64,000 nt of DNA, taken from Sterolibacterium sp964437515. GTDB taxonomy: Bacteria > Pseudomonadota > Gammaproteobacteria > Burkholderiales > Rhodocyclaceae. The stretch lies in the NCBI GenBank assembly GCA_964437515.1, contig CAYTHB010000005.1:7777-71776 (forward strand), given 5' to 3'. The number at the start of each line of letters is the position of its first letter. The first letter of the stretch is position 1. Shown piece after piece: positions 1 to 7,857 of the stretch. A program made the translations under genes and the position numbers. The notes beneath the pieces are model-generated. The model worked only from the letters and a program-made list of their open reading frames with translations. It was not told the origin of the DNA and searched no databases.

Positions 1-6
1 ACCGAT

Positions 7-1278
7 TCATTCCTCGGGCGTGCGTTCTTCTTCCTTGCGCCCCGGACGGAGCCCCAGATCCTTGAGCTTTCGATAAAGGTGGGTGCGTTCAAGACCTGTT
101 TTTTCAGCAAGACGTGTCATGTTGTGGCCATCGATGCGTAAATGGTGTTCAAAATAGATGCGCTCGAAAGATTCTCGCGCTTCACGCAGTGGCAGACTCA
201 GCATTTCGGATGAAAACCCGTTGGGAATCGGGTTGCCATGTCCTTGCGCAGCAAAAAGTCGGGTGACATCTTCGGCTTGGATTTCCTCATCCAGTGCTGC
301 GGCGGCCAGCGATTTCACGGTGTTTTTCAATTCATCGTAACCGCCAGGCCAATCGTGCTGCCGTAGCATGTTGAGTGCCGTTGGAGAAAAACGCCGGACA
401 GGGGCTTCTTTGGTTTCGGTGCGTTGCGCGAGCAAGTGGGTCGCTATTTCTGGAATGTCCTCACGCAGATCGGTCATGGATGGGATGGCGAGCCAGACAT
501 CGAAAAGCTGTTTGAGCTGGTTGTCATCCCAGCCCTGGGCGGTGAGTGTGGCCGGATCCATGGCGGTCGCGGCGATCAGGCGTAGATCGTAACGTGCCAG
601 CCGTTCGGCGGCAAAGACGAGGTTCTTTTGCTGCAAGCGGTTCATGCGTCCCAATTCATCGACAAACAGCAAACCTCCGCGAACTTCTTCTAATGCTTCC
701 AGTGTGAGCGGGGTGCTGTCCTGGGTCAGGTCGAGCCAGGCGCGAGCGGGTGACAACAGGGTGCGTGCGGCCAATTCTGCCATACCACCCGGTGCGGAGC
801 GCAGCATGACCGTGCGGCTGCTCGTGGCAACCTGTTCCAGTCGCTTCTTGAGATCACGCAAGGCGGCTGATCGTGTAAATGCGGCAAGTGTCAGCCCGGT
901 TGTGGCGGGTGCCGGTTTTTTGGCGAGTCCTTTTTTAACGGTTGCCAGCAGTTTTTGAAGCGCGATGGGTTTTTCCAGAAAATCAATCGCACCGATACGC
1001 GTTGCTTCAACGGCGGTATCAATGGTGCCGTGACCTGACATCATGATGACGGGCAGAGTGAGTAATCCGTTGCTTGCCCACTCCTTGAGGAGCGTGATTC
1101 CATCGGTTTCGGGCATCCAGATGTCAAGCAACACCAGATCGATGCGCTCGTTTTCGCGAGCGATTCGAGCTGCGGCAGCATTCTCTGCGAGGCGTACATC
1201 ATGACCCTCATCGGCAAGAATTTCCGAGAGTAATTCTCGTATGCCAATTTCATCGTCAACAACCAGTATCCGTGCCAT
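7..1278 (-). CDS. ntrX: NtrX-like response regulator with degenerate AAA+ domain
   Basis: Response regulator of 423 residues, the expected partner of the NtrY kinase encoded 24 bp upstream. An N-terminal receiver domain (about 1-115) has the acidic pair D8/D9, phospho-acceptor D52 in LLDIWMPETDG and K103. A central region (about 130-300) aligns in position with a sigma-54 AAA+ domain. A Fis-type helix-turn-helix lies near 375-415 (NMTRLAEKTGLERTHLYRKL). The central region is degenerate: where Walker A should stand there is RSAPGGMAEL (about 160-169), and no GAFTGA loop is visible. It is therefore unlikely to hydrolyse ATP or remodel sigma-54 holoenzyme, and probably acts as a phosphorylation-controlled DNA-binding protein. 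Membership of the NtrX group rests on gene order and domain layout. Target genes are unknown. Confidence 0.85.
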   Translation of the reverse strand: MARILVVDDEIGIRELLSEILADEGHDVRLAENAAAARIARENERIDLVLLDIWMPETDGITLLKEWASNGLLTLPVIMMSGHGTIDTAVEATRIGAIDFLEKPIALQKLLATVKKGLAKKPAPATTGLTLAAFTRSAALRDLKKRLEQVATSSRTVMLRSAPGGMAELAARTLLSPARAWLDLTQDSTPLTLEALEEVRGGLLFVDELGRMNRLQQKNLVFAAERLARYDLRLIAATAMDPATLTAQGWDDNQLKQLFDVWLAIPSMTDLREDIPEIATHLLAQRTETKEAPVRRFSPTALNMLRQHDWPGGYDELKNTVKSLAAAALDEEIQAEDVTRLFAAQGHGNPIPNGFSSEMLSLPLREARESFERIYFEHHLRIDGHNMTRLAEKTGLERTHLYRKLKDLGLRPGRKEEERTPEE

Positions 1279-1302
1279 GTTGGTTCCTTGAGGTTGCTAG
1301 GA

Positions 1303-3507
1303 TTATGCCAGAGGCAGATGAAGTGTGACTTCTGCGCCGTGGGGATTGCAATTGGCGATACGAATATCGCCTCCATGTTCATCGATGATTTTCTTGACGA
1401 TGGCCAGCCCGAGTCCGGTTCCTTTGGACTTTGTCGTGACATAAGGCTCAAAGGCATGCGTCAATATTTGCGCGGGGAAACCGCAGCCATTGTCTTTCAC
1501 TGTAATCGAAACGCCCGTGTCATCCCGTTGGGTTGACAGGTGAATTTCAGGTGTCTGATCCGGGAATTCTTTGCGGGCATCCTCACCGGCTTCCTGCGCG
1601 TTTTTCAGCAGGTTATGAATGACTTGACGCAGTTGTGCCGGATCACCGGCTACGGCGGGGAGTTGAGGCGTCAGTTTTGCATCCGGGCGGGCCATACTGT
1701 TTTCATAGAGATCCAATACCTCCTGAATGAGTGTGTTCAGGTCGATGGCCTGAATCTGCGCAGGTGGCATACGTGCGTAATCACGGAATTCATTCACCAT
1801 GCTTTTCATCGCCTCTACCTGATTGACAATGGTGCGTGTCGCCCGATTCAACAGGGCGCGTGCTTCGTCATCGAGCTTGTCAGAGAGCTTGTGTTGCAGC
1901 CGTTCAGCAGAAAGCTGTATGGGCGTCAGAGGATTCTTGATTTCATGCGCCAGTCGTCGTGCTACTTCGCCCCAGGCCAAAGAGCGTTGAGCGGCGATTA
2001 GTCGGGTGATGTCGTCGAAGACAAGCACATAGCCTCCGCCCGTGGCATTGGGTAGTGTGGAGCCTCTAATCAGAAGGACTTGGGTCACGCGCATTCCACC
2101 GGTTTCGGTGCTGCCGATTTCGAGTTGTTGCTGCCATGTCCGGAGTTCGGAGGACGGTGCGTCTAGTGGCATGAAGCCCTGGAGAATCGCTGTTCTGAAT
2201 TCAGCATGACGTGGCCAGTCGCTTAGGGGCAGGTCGTCGATGTCATTCAATGGGTCATTCAAAATGGTGCAGGCACCCCGGTTGTTGGCACGCAACATGA
2301 ATTGACGATCAAAAGCCATGACTCCGGATGACAGATTGGCCAGCACACTTTCCAGATAGGCACTGGCCGCTTCGACCTTGCTGCGATGACGCTCGGTTTC
2401 CTCGCGGGCTTCGGAGAGCTGGCGGGTCATGCGATTGAAAGACTGGGTCAGAACGCCTAGTTCATCGTGAGTTTCCAGTGAGGCGCGCGGGGTGAAATCA
2501 CCGGCAGCCACCGCTTGTGTACCTTCGGCCAGAATCAGCAAGGGTGCTGCAATGCGACGCGCCAGCAGAAGTGCGAGTGCGGTGGCGGCAAAGAGTGCCA
2601 AGAGCAGGGTCAAGGTCAAGGACAGCATGTAAATACGATTGAGCCCCGAGCGTCCCAAGGATAATTCCTGATAATCTCGATAAGCCGATTCCACGCTGCT
2701 GGCACTTTGGGCGATTGTCGATGGTACGGTGCGGGTGGCTTGCAGTATGCGTGCCTCGCTTGCCGGGGCATCACCGGATAACGGCATTCGTATCCATACG
2801 CGCAATATCAGCCCACCTTTGCCGTTGTCTTCAATCCGCGATCCGCCCGTTTTGACGTGCTGTGCTTCTTGCACGAGAGGAACAGCAGATACAGCAGATA
2901 GTGGAGTGATCGGCGGTGCCGTGGGAGGCGGGGCATTGGGTTGGTTGGTGCTGTGTGCCAGAACTCGCCCCCGTGCCGAAAAAAGGGTCAGGCTCGTCAG
3001 GTTGGCTTGTTCGCGGAGCTTGTCGAAGCGTGCCGGACGGGTATCCTGGGGGTGGCTTAACTGTGCAGCAAGACGTGCTGTCTGTTCGCGAAGTTCGTCC
3101 AGTTGGCCATCGAGTACATTGCGGGCGAGTTGCAGCCCCCCTTCTAACGCACGGTCGACGCGTACATCAAACCATGAATCGATGCTGTTGACGACAAACT
3201 GCATCGATACGCCATACACCAAGGCACCGGGCAACACGGCCAGCAAAGCCAGCATCAACAACAGGCGAGACTTGAGGCGCACGCCAAAGATTCCCTGTCT
3301 GTATTCGCGGCGCAGGCGCGCCAGCTGGATGAGCACGGCCACCAACAGGGTGACGATCAGCAATACATTCAGTCCGATTAGCAGTGGATAGTCGTGCGCA
3401 AACAGGGCGGTGTTCGCGCTGGCGGTGGTCAGCAGGAACAATAAGATGGCACTGAGCGTAAAGCCCAGCACGGCGATGAGGATGGCGGATTTTTTCCGGA
3501 AAGCCAT
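1303..3507 (-). CDS. ntrY: NtrY-like membrane sensor histidine kinase
   Basis: Sensor kinase of about 734 residues. Two hydrophobic segments near residues 5-65 and one near 285-310 flank a periplasmic region. They are followed by a HAMP domain (ARRIAAPLLILAEGTQAV onward), a PAS-like region, a HisKA domain with the phospho-acceptor in RRLAHEIKNPLTP (His near 521) and an HATPase domain with N box HNLLKNAQEA and G box GTGLGLAIVKK. It probably autophosphorylates and passes phosphate to the adjacent NtrX-like regulator; the signal is not evident. Translation is placed at ATG 3505-3507 (MAFRKK). A longer reading begins with TTG inside repeat R1 and adds MYFTL, which comes from the repeat rather than the kinase family. 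The A of that ATG's complement lies at the repeat edge, so the repeat has replaced the normal upstream sequence. Confidence 0.92.
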   Translation of the reverse strand: MAFRKKSAILIAVLGFTLSAILLFLLTTASANTALFAHDYPLLIGLNVLLIVTLLVAVLIQLARLRREYRQGIFGVRLKSRLLLMLALLAVLPGALVYGVSMQFVVNSIDSWFDVRVDRALEGGLQLARNVLDGQLDELREQTARLAAQLSHPQDTRPARFDKLREQANLTSLTLFSARGRVLAHSTNQPNAPPPTAPPITPLSAVSAVPLVQEAQHVKTGGSRIEDNGKGGLILRVWIRMPLSGDAPASEARILQATRTVPSTIAQSASSVESAYRDYQELSLGRSGLNRIYMLSLTLTLLLALFAATALALLLARRIAAPLLILAEGTQAVAAGDFTPRASLETHDELGVLTQSFNRMTRQLSEAREETERHRSKVEAASAYLESVLANLSSGVMAFDRQFMLRANNRGACTILNDPLNDIDDLPLSDWPRHAEFRTAILQGFMPLDAPSSELRTWQQQLEIGSTETGGMRVTQVLLIRGSTLPNATGGGYVLVFDDITRLIAAQRSLAWGEVARRLAHEIKNPLTPIQLSAERLQHKLSDKLDDEARALLNRATRTIVNQVEAMKSMVNEFRDYARMPPAQIQAIDLNTLIQEVLDLYENSMARPDAKLTPQLPAVAGDPAQLRQVIHNLLKNAQEAGEDARKEFPDQTPEIHLSTQRDDTGVSITVKDNGCGFPAQILTHAFEPYVTTKSKGTGLGLAIVKKIIDEHGGDIRIANCNPHGAEVTLHLPLA

Positions 3508-3668
3508 TAGCGTGAAATACAAAAATCAGAGTCGGGTTGAAGTTTCGAGCGTAGCGAACCAATCAGTAGCCGCCCCTTGAGGGGGCGGATGGGTGGGGTA
3601 GGCGTATTTGGTATCGGGTAACGATTATTTCATCCTCTGCGGGTGGAGATGGTCACCATGATCGTTAG
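3507..3668 (+). repeat. Dispersed repeat R1
   Basis: First copy of the window's dispersed repeat, 162 bp, running from TTAGCGTGAAATAC to ATGATCGTTAG. It contains the GC-rich hairpin CCGCCCC-TTGA-GGGGGCGG and the conserved stretch TCGGGTAACGATTATTTC. It fills the gap between the DUF4390 gene and ntrY exactly: its first base belongs to the ntrY ATG and its CGTTAG end contains the TAA of the DUF4390 gene. It has short additions near TATTTGGTATCGGG relative to the 154-bp copies. No coding potential of its own is credible. Confidence 0.9.
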
Positions 3669-4300
3669 TGATTCTCGTAGACGGATGCGCTTCCGGGAAT
3701 GAATTGCCAGTGCAGGACACGGGCTTCGATCGTCCAGTCCTTGTTGGCGATGGCATCGAGCTGGAGGGGCTTGGGGAGCTGTTGGCGATCGAGCGATAAA
3801 CGCGTGGCAACCTGATAAGGCTCACCCAGTTTGAGCTTGTTGCGATCGACGACTGGCAAGGCCACAGTGCGTCCCATGACACGCAGGGCTTCGGCCAGTT
3901 TTGGGAAATCCTGGCTCAATCCACGTCCGCCACTGGAGAGGCGGTAAACGCGTGAGAGCGGAATGTAAGCCAGACGATAATTGAAAGTACGACCGGCGAT
4001 ATGTTCTCCCGGCCAGAACCAGCGATTGCGTGTGATTTCGACTTCGAGCTGAAAATACAGCGGGACACCCCGCAGCAGGATGTCTTCGAGATAGCTGCCT
4101 AGGTCAATATTGAAATCGGCCGTGAGCACATACGTCTCATCATTGGCCGTCAGCCGTGCCGAACGAGCTTCGATGCTACCGGCTTGTGCCAGCGGAGGGG
4201 TGGTGATACTGAACAGGCAAAGCAGGAACGTCAGAACCAGTGTGCGCCAGCGCCATGGGGCGAAGGCGACGGGGTCAGCAACGTTTTTGCAAAAGCGCAT
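3665..4300 (-). CDS. DUF4390 family protein
   Basis: About 211 residues beginning MRFCKNVADP, with a hydrophobic signal or anchor segment near residues 17-40 (TLVLTFLLCLFSITTPPLAQA), then a globular exported domain of the DUF4390 family. Recognition rests on position and on conserved stretches such as NRWFWPGE and YRLAYIPLSRVYRLSSG. Its function is not known; in Betaproteobacteria it commonly lies between rsmB and ntrY, as here. The chosen ATG overlaps the end of rsmB by 26 bp. Longer readings extend into rsmB and lack the signal peptide at their N terminus. The TAA stop lies inside the right end of repeat R1, so the repeat may have altered the original 3' end slightly. Confidence 0.82.
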   Translation of the reverse strand: MRFCKNVADPVAFAPWRWRTLVLTFLLCLFSITTPPLAQAGSIEARSARLTANDETYVLTADFNIDLGSYLEDILLRGVPLYFQLEVEITRNRWFWPGEHIAGRTFNYRLAYIPLSRVYRLSSGGRGLSQDFPKLAEALRVMGRTVALPVVDRNKLKLGEPYQVATRLSLDRQQLPKPLQLDAIANKDWTIEARVLHWQFIPGSASVYENH

Positions 4301-5675
4301 AAAAAAAGCCGTCGTGTTCCGCGCTGGGGATGAGTTGAAGGAAGCCGTCGTGCCGAGGGGCTGGGGTCGTGCCTGCGGGGGGCGACAGCGGCAGCGTGTG
4401 AGCATCGGTATGACGGTGCAAAAAAGCATCGATCTGGGCGGTATTTTCCAATGGAAACAAGGAGCAGGTGCAGTAAAGCATTTTGCCACCTGGCGCGAGT
4501 GTGCGCCACAGAGCATCGAGAATTTCACGTTGCGTTCGGGCAAAGCCGATCACATCCTGTTCGCGCCGTAACCACTTGATGTCCGGATGACGGCGAACCA
4601 CGCCGGAAGCCGAGCAGGGAACGTCGGCCAGAATGCGGTCAAAAGGGCGGCCATCCCACCATGCGTCGACATCACGGCAGTCGGCAGTTTTGACTGTCGC
4701 GCCATGAGCAAGATTCAGACGGTGCAGATTCTCCTCGATACGTTTGCTGCGGCTGGCATCCGCTTCCAGTGCCAAGAGTTCGACATGGACACGCTCCAGC
4801 AGGTGTGTGGCCTTGCCGCCGGGAGCGGCGCAGGCATCGAGGATGCGTTGCCCATCCTTTGCATCGAGCAGATAGGCGGCTTGCTGTGCGCCCCAATCTT
4901 GTACCGTCACCTGGCCTGCAAAAAAGCCGGGCAGTTTGTCCACGGCGACAGGGCGTTCCAGTCGTATCGCAGCGACATCAAGAACCTGAGCCGGGATGTT
5001 CAATGCATTCAGTGCTGCACAATAATCGGCGGTATTCTCCTGCCGTTGATTGACGCGCAAGGTCATGGGGGGATGCGTGTTTCCGGTCTGGAGAATGGCT
5101 TGCCATTGTTCGTGGGTGGCGTAAGCCGTGCGTATCTTGTCGATCCACCAGCATGGGGTGCGGTAATGAGCAACGACGTCATTGTTTGCATCAGTTAGTA
5201 GTGACTCACTTTGACGTATTCTGTTGCGTAGCAATGCATTTGCTAAAGCCTTGAACTGTCCGCGCCCGATGCGTGCGGCCGCTTCGACGGCTTGATCCAC
5301 CGTGGTATGCGCATCTTCGGAGCGTGTTTCGAGCCGGTACAAGGCGACGAGCAGCAAGGCGCGCAACAAGGTTTTGCTGCTTTGCGTATCGGACGATTCC
5401 AGCGGTTCGCGCAGCAAACGCTGCAATAGAAAATCGCCCCGACCATATTGACGCAAGGTGCCGTAAGCTAAATCCTGTATGGCGCCACGCATCGCCGGTG
5501 TGGGGGCGTGGGTTTGCCAGCAGGCACTCAACGTGTGATCGAGATTGCGTCCCGCAATCACCTGCTGCACGGCTTCCGCCGCACGCAGTAGCGCAAAGGC
5601 AAGCGAGTCACTGGGAAGAGGTGATAAGGGCGGCGGGGGTGCGGAGTGAGTGCGATTGGGTGAACGAGGTTTCAT
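4275..5675 (-). CDS. rsmB: 16S rRNA (cytosine-967-C5)-methyltransferase
   Basis: RsmB of about 466 residues, methylating C967 of 16S rRNA with S-adenosylmethionine. The first 150 residues form the NusB-like RNA-binding domain (SLAFALLRAAEAVQQVI, LLRALLLVALYRLE). The Rossmann methyltransferase domain follows with SAM-binding DACAAPGGKATHLLE, motif IV PCSASGVVRRHPDIK and the catalytic-cysteine motif YCTCSLFPLEN. ATG 5675 (MKPRSPN) is preferred over ATG 5693 because GGATG lies at a suitable distance upstream of it. It starts the minus-strand run rsmB-DUF4390-ntrY-ntrX. In many relatives fmt and def sit upstream; here repeat R2 and the restriction remnant occupy that position. Confidence 0.95.
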   Translation of the reverse strand: MKPRSPNRTHSAPPPPLSPLPSDSLAFALLRAAEAVQQVIAGRNLDHTLSACWQTHAPTPAMRGAIQDLAYGTLRQYGRGDFLLQRLLREPLESSDTQSSKTLLRALLLVALYRLETRSEDAHTTVDQAVEAAARIGRGQFKALANALLRNRIRQSESLLTDANNDVVAHYRTPCWWIDKIRTAYATHEQWQAILQTGNTHPPMTLRVNQRQENTADYCAALNALNIPAQVLDVAAIRLERPVAVDKLPGFFAGQVTVQDWGAQQAAYLLDAKDGQRILDACAAPGGKATHLLERVHVELLALEADASRSKRIEENLHRLNLAHGATVKTADCRDVDAWWDGRPFDRILADVPCSASGVVRRHPDIKWLRREQDVIGFARTQREILDALWRTLAPGGKMLYCTCSLFPLENTAQIDAFLHRHTDAHTLPLSPPAGTTPAPRHDGFLQLIPSAEHDGFFYALLQKRC

Positions 5676-5732
5676 GGGCGCGCATCCTAGCATGGGCGTG
5701 CTACTGTGGATTTTTGCTGCATGAGATATCTG

Positions 5733-5886
5733 TTAGCGTGAAATACAAAAATCAGAGTCGCGTTGAAGCTTCGAGCATAGCGAGCAAATCAGTAGCCGCC
5801 CCTTGAGGGGCGGATGGGTGGGGTGGGCGTATCGGGTAACGATTATTTCATCCTCTGTGGGTGGAGATGGCTACCATGATCGTTAA
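5733..5886 (+). repeat. Dispersed repeat R2
   Basis: A 154-bp copy of the standard length, TTAGCG at the left and CGTTAA at the right, with the CCGCCCC-TTGA-GGGGCGG hairpin. It lies 57 bp upstream of rsmB and marks the left edge of the restriction remnant. R3 marks the right edge in the same orientation. The 149 bp from 5887 to 6035 hold no recognisable gene. Confidence 0.9.
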
Positions 5887-6035
5887 TCCAAAGCTTACGG
5901 CACCCTCGCTGTGAATGGGGTAGCGGACATTTCAGTTTTGGATTGACACCTTCCGAGTTCGGTCGCTTTGGTCGCCAGTTGGAAAAATTTGCACTATCCT
6001 GCTGTCCTTGACCAATCTTCGACTGACCCCATTCC

Positions 6036-6218
6036 ATGCCCCAAAACACCAGCGAAAGCGCAATTCTGAAGGTCACGGAGCGGACGATCTACCGACTCGC
6101 GGCAGCCAAGAAAATACCGGCCTTCAAGGTCGACGGGACATGGCGCTTCCGGGCGGCGGATATCGACGGCTGGATAGCTTCAAGGTGCTTTATCTTGAGA
6201 GCTACGAAGACACCATGA
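6036..6218 (+). pseudogene. Excisionase-type HTH remnant fused out of frame to methylase tail
   Basis: A 60-codon reading frame whose residues about 8-48 (LKVTERTIYRLAAAKKIPAF, then WRFRAADIDGWI) match the HTH_17/excisionase-type DNA-binding domain. Family members normally carry a first helix before LKVTERT; here only a short MPQNTSESAI precedes it, suggesting an internal loss. After DGWIA the reading runs into sequence that belongs, one frame over, to the methyltransferase fragment downstream. The last dozen residues are thus not native. This is probably a deletion scar joining a small HTH gene to the remains of a methylase. Whether the short peptide is made is unknown. Confidence 0.6.
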
Positions 6219-6787
6219 ACAACCTGCAACTGCGCCGCAAGCAAGCCCAGGGCGATCTGCTGAACACTCTGCCACAAGAGGCCAAGGACGACTACCTGTT
6301 CCGCTACATGCTGAACGTGGAAAGCCGTGGTTCGCTGTTGTCGGTGGAAGACTTCAAAAAGCCCTTCGACTATCAGCTCAACGTGGCCGTGGATTCGGCG
6401 GGCGCCTTCGAGCCGCGCAAGATCGATCTGGTGGAAACCTTCAACTACCTGATCGGCCTGCGCGTAAAGCACATCGACATGCAGCCTGCACGAGGTTTTA
6501 CCACCGTCACCGGCGCGCTGCCCAGCGGTGAGACTTGCCTCGTGCTGTGGCGCGATTGCGAGGTGTTGGACTACGAAGGCGTAGCCAAGCTCTGCGACAA
6601 GCTGGTCATCAACTCGGCGGACAACGAGTTTGATGTGGTCTATATCAACGGCGATCACAACATTCCCACCGTGCTGACGCAGACGCTTGAGGAAGGCGGT
6701 GAAGCAGGCCCAACGACGCGCGTGCTCAAGCTGCGCCAGATCGAACCGGAGTTTTTGGAACGCATGTTCAGTGTGGAGGATGTGTGA
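6170..6787 (+). pseudogene. C-terminal remnant of type III-like DNA methyltransferase
   Basis: About 205 codons starting at LDSFKVLYLESYEDTMNNL. Conserved stretches such as DDYLFRYMLNVESRGSLL, VETFNYLIGLRVKHI and FDVVYINGDHN resemble the C-terminal portion of large adenine-specific methyltransferases of type III-like restriction systems. The catalytic N-terminal part, including the SAM-binding FxGxG and DPPY-type motifs, is absent, so the fragment cannot methylate DNA. The reading frame continues leftward to 6008, but that part is out-of-frame HTH sequence. The stop TGA overlaps the ATG of the DUF1016 gene (TGATG), showing that the original methylase headed a tightly packed operon. Family assignment is from remembered sequence patterns and should be tested by search. 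Confidence 0.65.
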
Positions 6788-7857
6788 TGGCGAATGACCA
6801 GCATTTGACGGCCAGCGACGGCCTTGCGCCTTTGCTCGGCACGCTGCGTCAGCTCATCAGCGATGCACGCAGCCGGGCACTGCGTGCGGTGGATGTGATC
6901 CAGGTGCAGACTTACTGGCAGGTGGGTCGCCATATCGTGGAGTTTGAGCAAGAAGGCGCAGCGCGGGCGGCTTACGGTAAGCGTCTGTTGCCTCTGCTGG
7001 CCGAGCGGCTGACGCAAGAGTTTGGCAAGGGCTTTGACGAGCGCAACCTGCGCCATATGCGAGCATTTTTTCAAGCTTTTCCAATTTGGGACGCAGTGCG
7101 TTCCGAATTGAGCTGGACGCATTATCGCCTGCTCACCCGCGTGGACAAGGCTGAGGCGCGCCACTGGTACATGACCGAGGCGGCTATCCAGAACTGGAGC
7201 ACCCGCGCCCTGGAGCGGCAGATCGGCACCCTGTTTTACGAGCGTTTGCTGCTCAGCCAGGACAAAGCCGCCGTGGCCGCTGAAGCCGGGCACAAACTGG
7301 CCGGGCTGGCCAAGCTGGAGCAAAGCCCGCGTGCCTTTGTGCGCGACCCGGTGATGCTGGAGTTTTTGGGTTTGCCCGGCAGCGGCGCGTTGCTGGAGGC
7401 CGGTCTGGAACAGGGCTTGATGGACAAGCTACAAGCCTTTTTGCTGGAGCTGGGCAAGGGCTTTGCGTTTGTGGCGCGGCAGCAGCGCATCAGCACTGAA
7501 AGCAAGGATTTCTACATTGATCTGGTGTTCTACAACTACCTGCTCAAGTGCTTTGTGCTGATCGACCTGAAAACCACCGAGCTGACGCACCAGGACATCG
7601 GCCAGATGGACATGTATGTGCGCATGTACGACGACTTGAAGCGCGGCGAGGGCGACAACCCGACGGTGGGTATTTTGCTGTGCGAGAGCAAAGATCAATC
7701 GGTGGTGCGCTATTCGGTGCTCAACGGCAGTGAGCAGCTATTTGCCAGCCGCTACAAATTGGTGTTGCCCAGCGAGGAAGAACTGCGCGCCGAACTGACC
7801 CGCGAGGCGGAGATGATCCGCCTGACGATGGATATCAGCAAGGAGGAAGGGGCGTAA
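6787..7857 (+). CDS. DUF1016 / YhcG-type PD-(D/E)XK nuclease-family protein
   Basis: About 356 residues, apparently full length. The N-terminal half has the YhcG signature (VQTYWQVGRHIVEFEQEG, GFDERNLRHMRAFFQAFP, LSWTHYRLLTRV). The C-terminal half has a PD-(D/E)XK-like nuclease core: DFYIDLVFYN, then CFVLIDLKT, with D and the D-x-K element in place. Family members occur in restriction and defence islands; the DNA substrate is not established here. ATG 6787 overlaps the preceding TGA, and its own TAA overlaps the RhuM ATG (TAATG), so translation is probably coupled. It is intact although the genes on both outer sides are broken. Confidence 0.85.
   Translation: MANDQHLTASDGLAPLLGTLRQLISDARSRALRAVDVIQVQTYWQVGRHIVEFEQEGAARAAYGKRLLPLLAERLTQEFGKGFDERNLRHMRAFFQAFPIWDAVRSELSWTHYRLLTRVDKAEARHWYMTEAAIQNWSTRALERQIGTLFYERLLLSQDKAAVAAEAGHKLAGLAKLEQSPRAFVRDPVMLEFLGLPGSGALLEAGLEQGLMDKLQAFLLELGKGFAFVARQQRISTESKDFYIDLVFYNYLLKCFVLIDLKTTELTHQDIGQMDMYVRMYDDLKRGEGDNPTVGILLCESKDQSVVRYSVLNGSEQLFASRYKLVLPSEEELRAELTREAEMIRLTMDISKEEGA

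Noticed and set aside
3507..3668. Repeats R1-R7 as integron attC sites
   Set aside because: Ends resemble GTTARNN but do not follow the GTTRRRY/RYYYAAC pair, the genes between them are not promoterless single cassettes, and no integrase is seen.
6008..6787. A single 259-residue protein
   Set aside because: Its first 54 residues are the HTH gene read in the wrong frame; only the part after about 6170 has family character.
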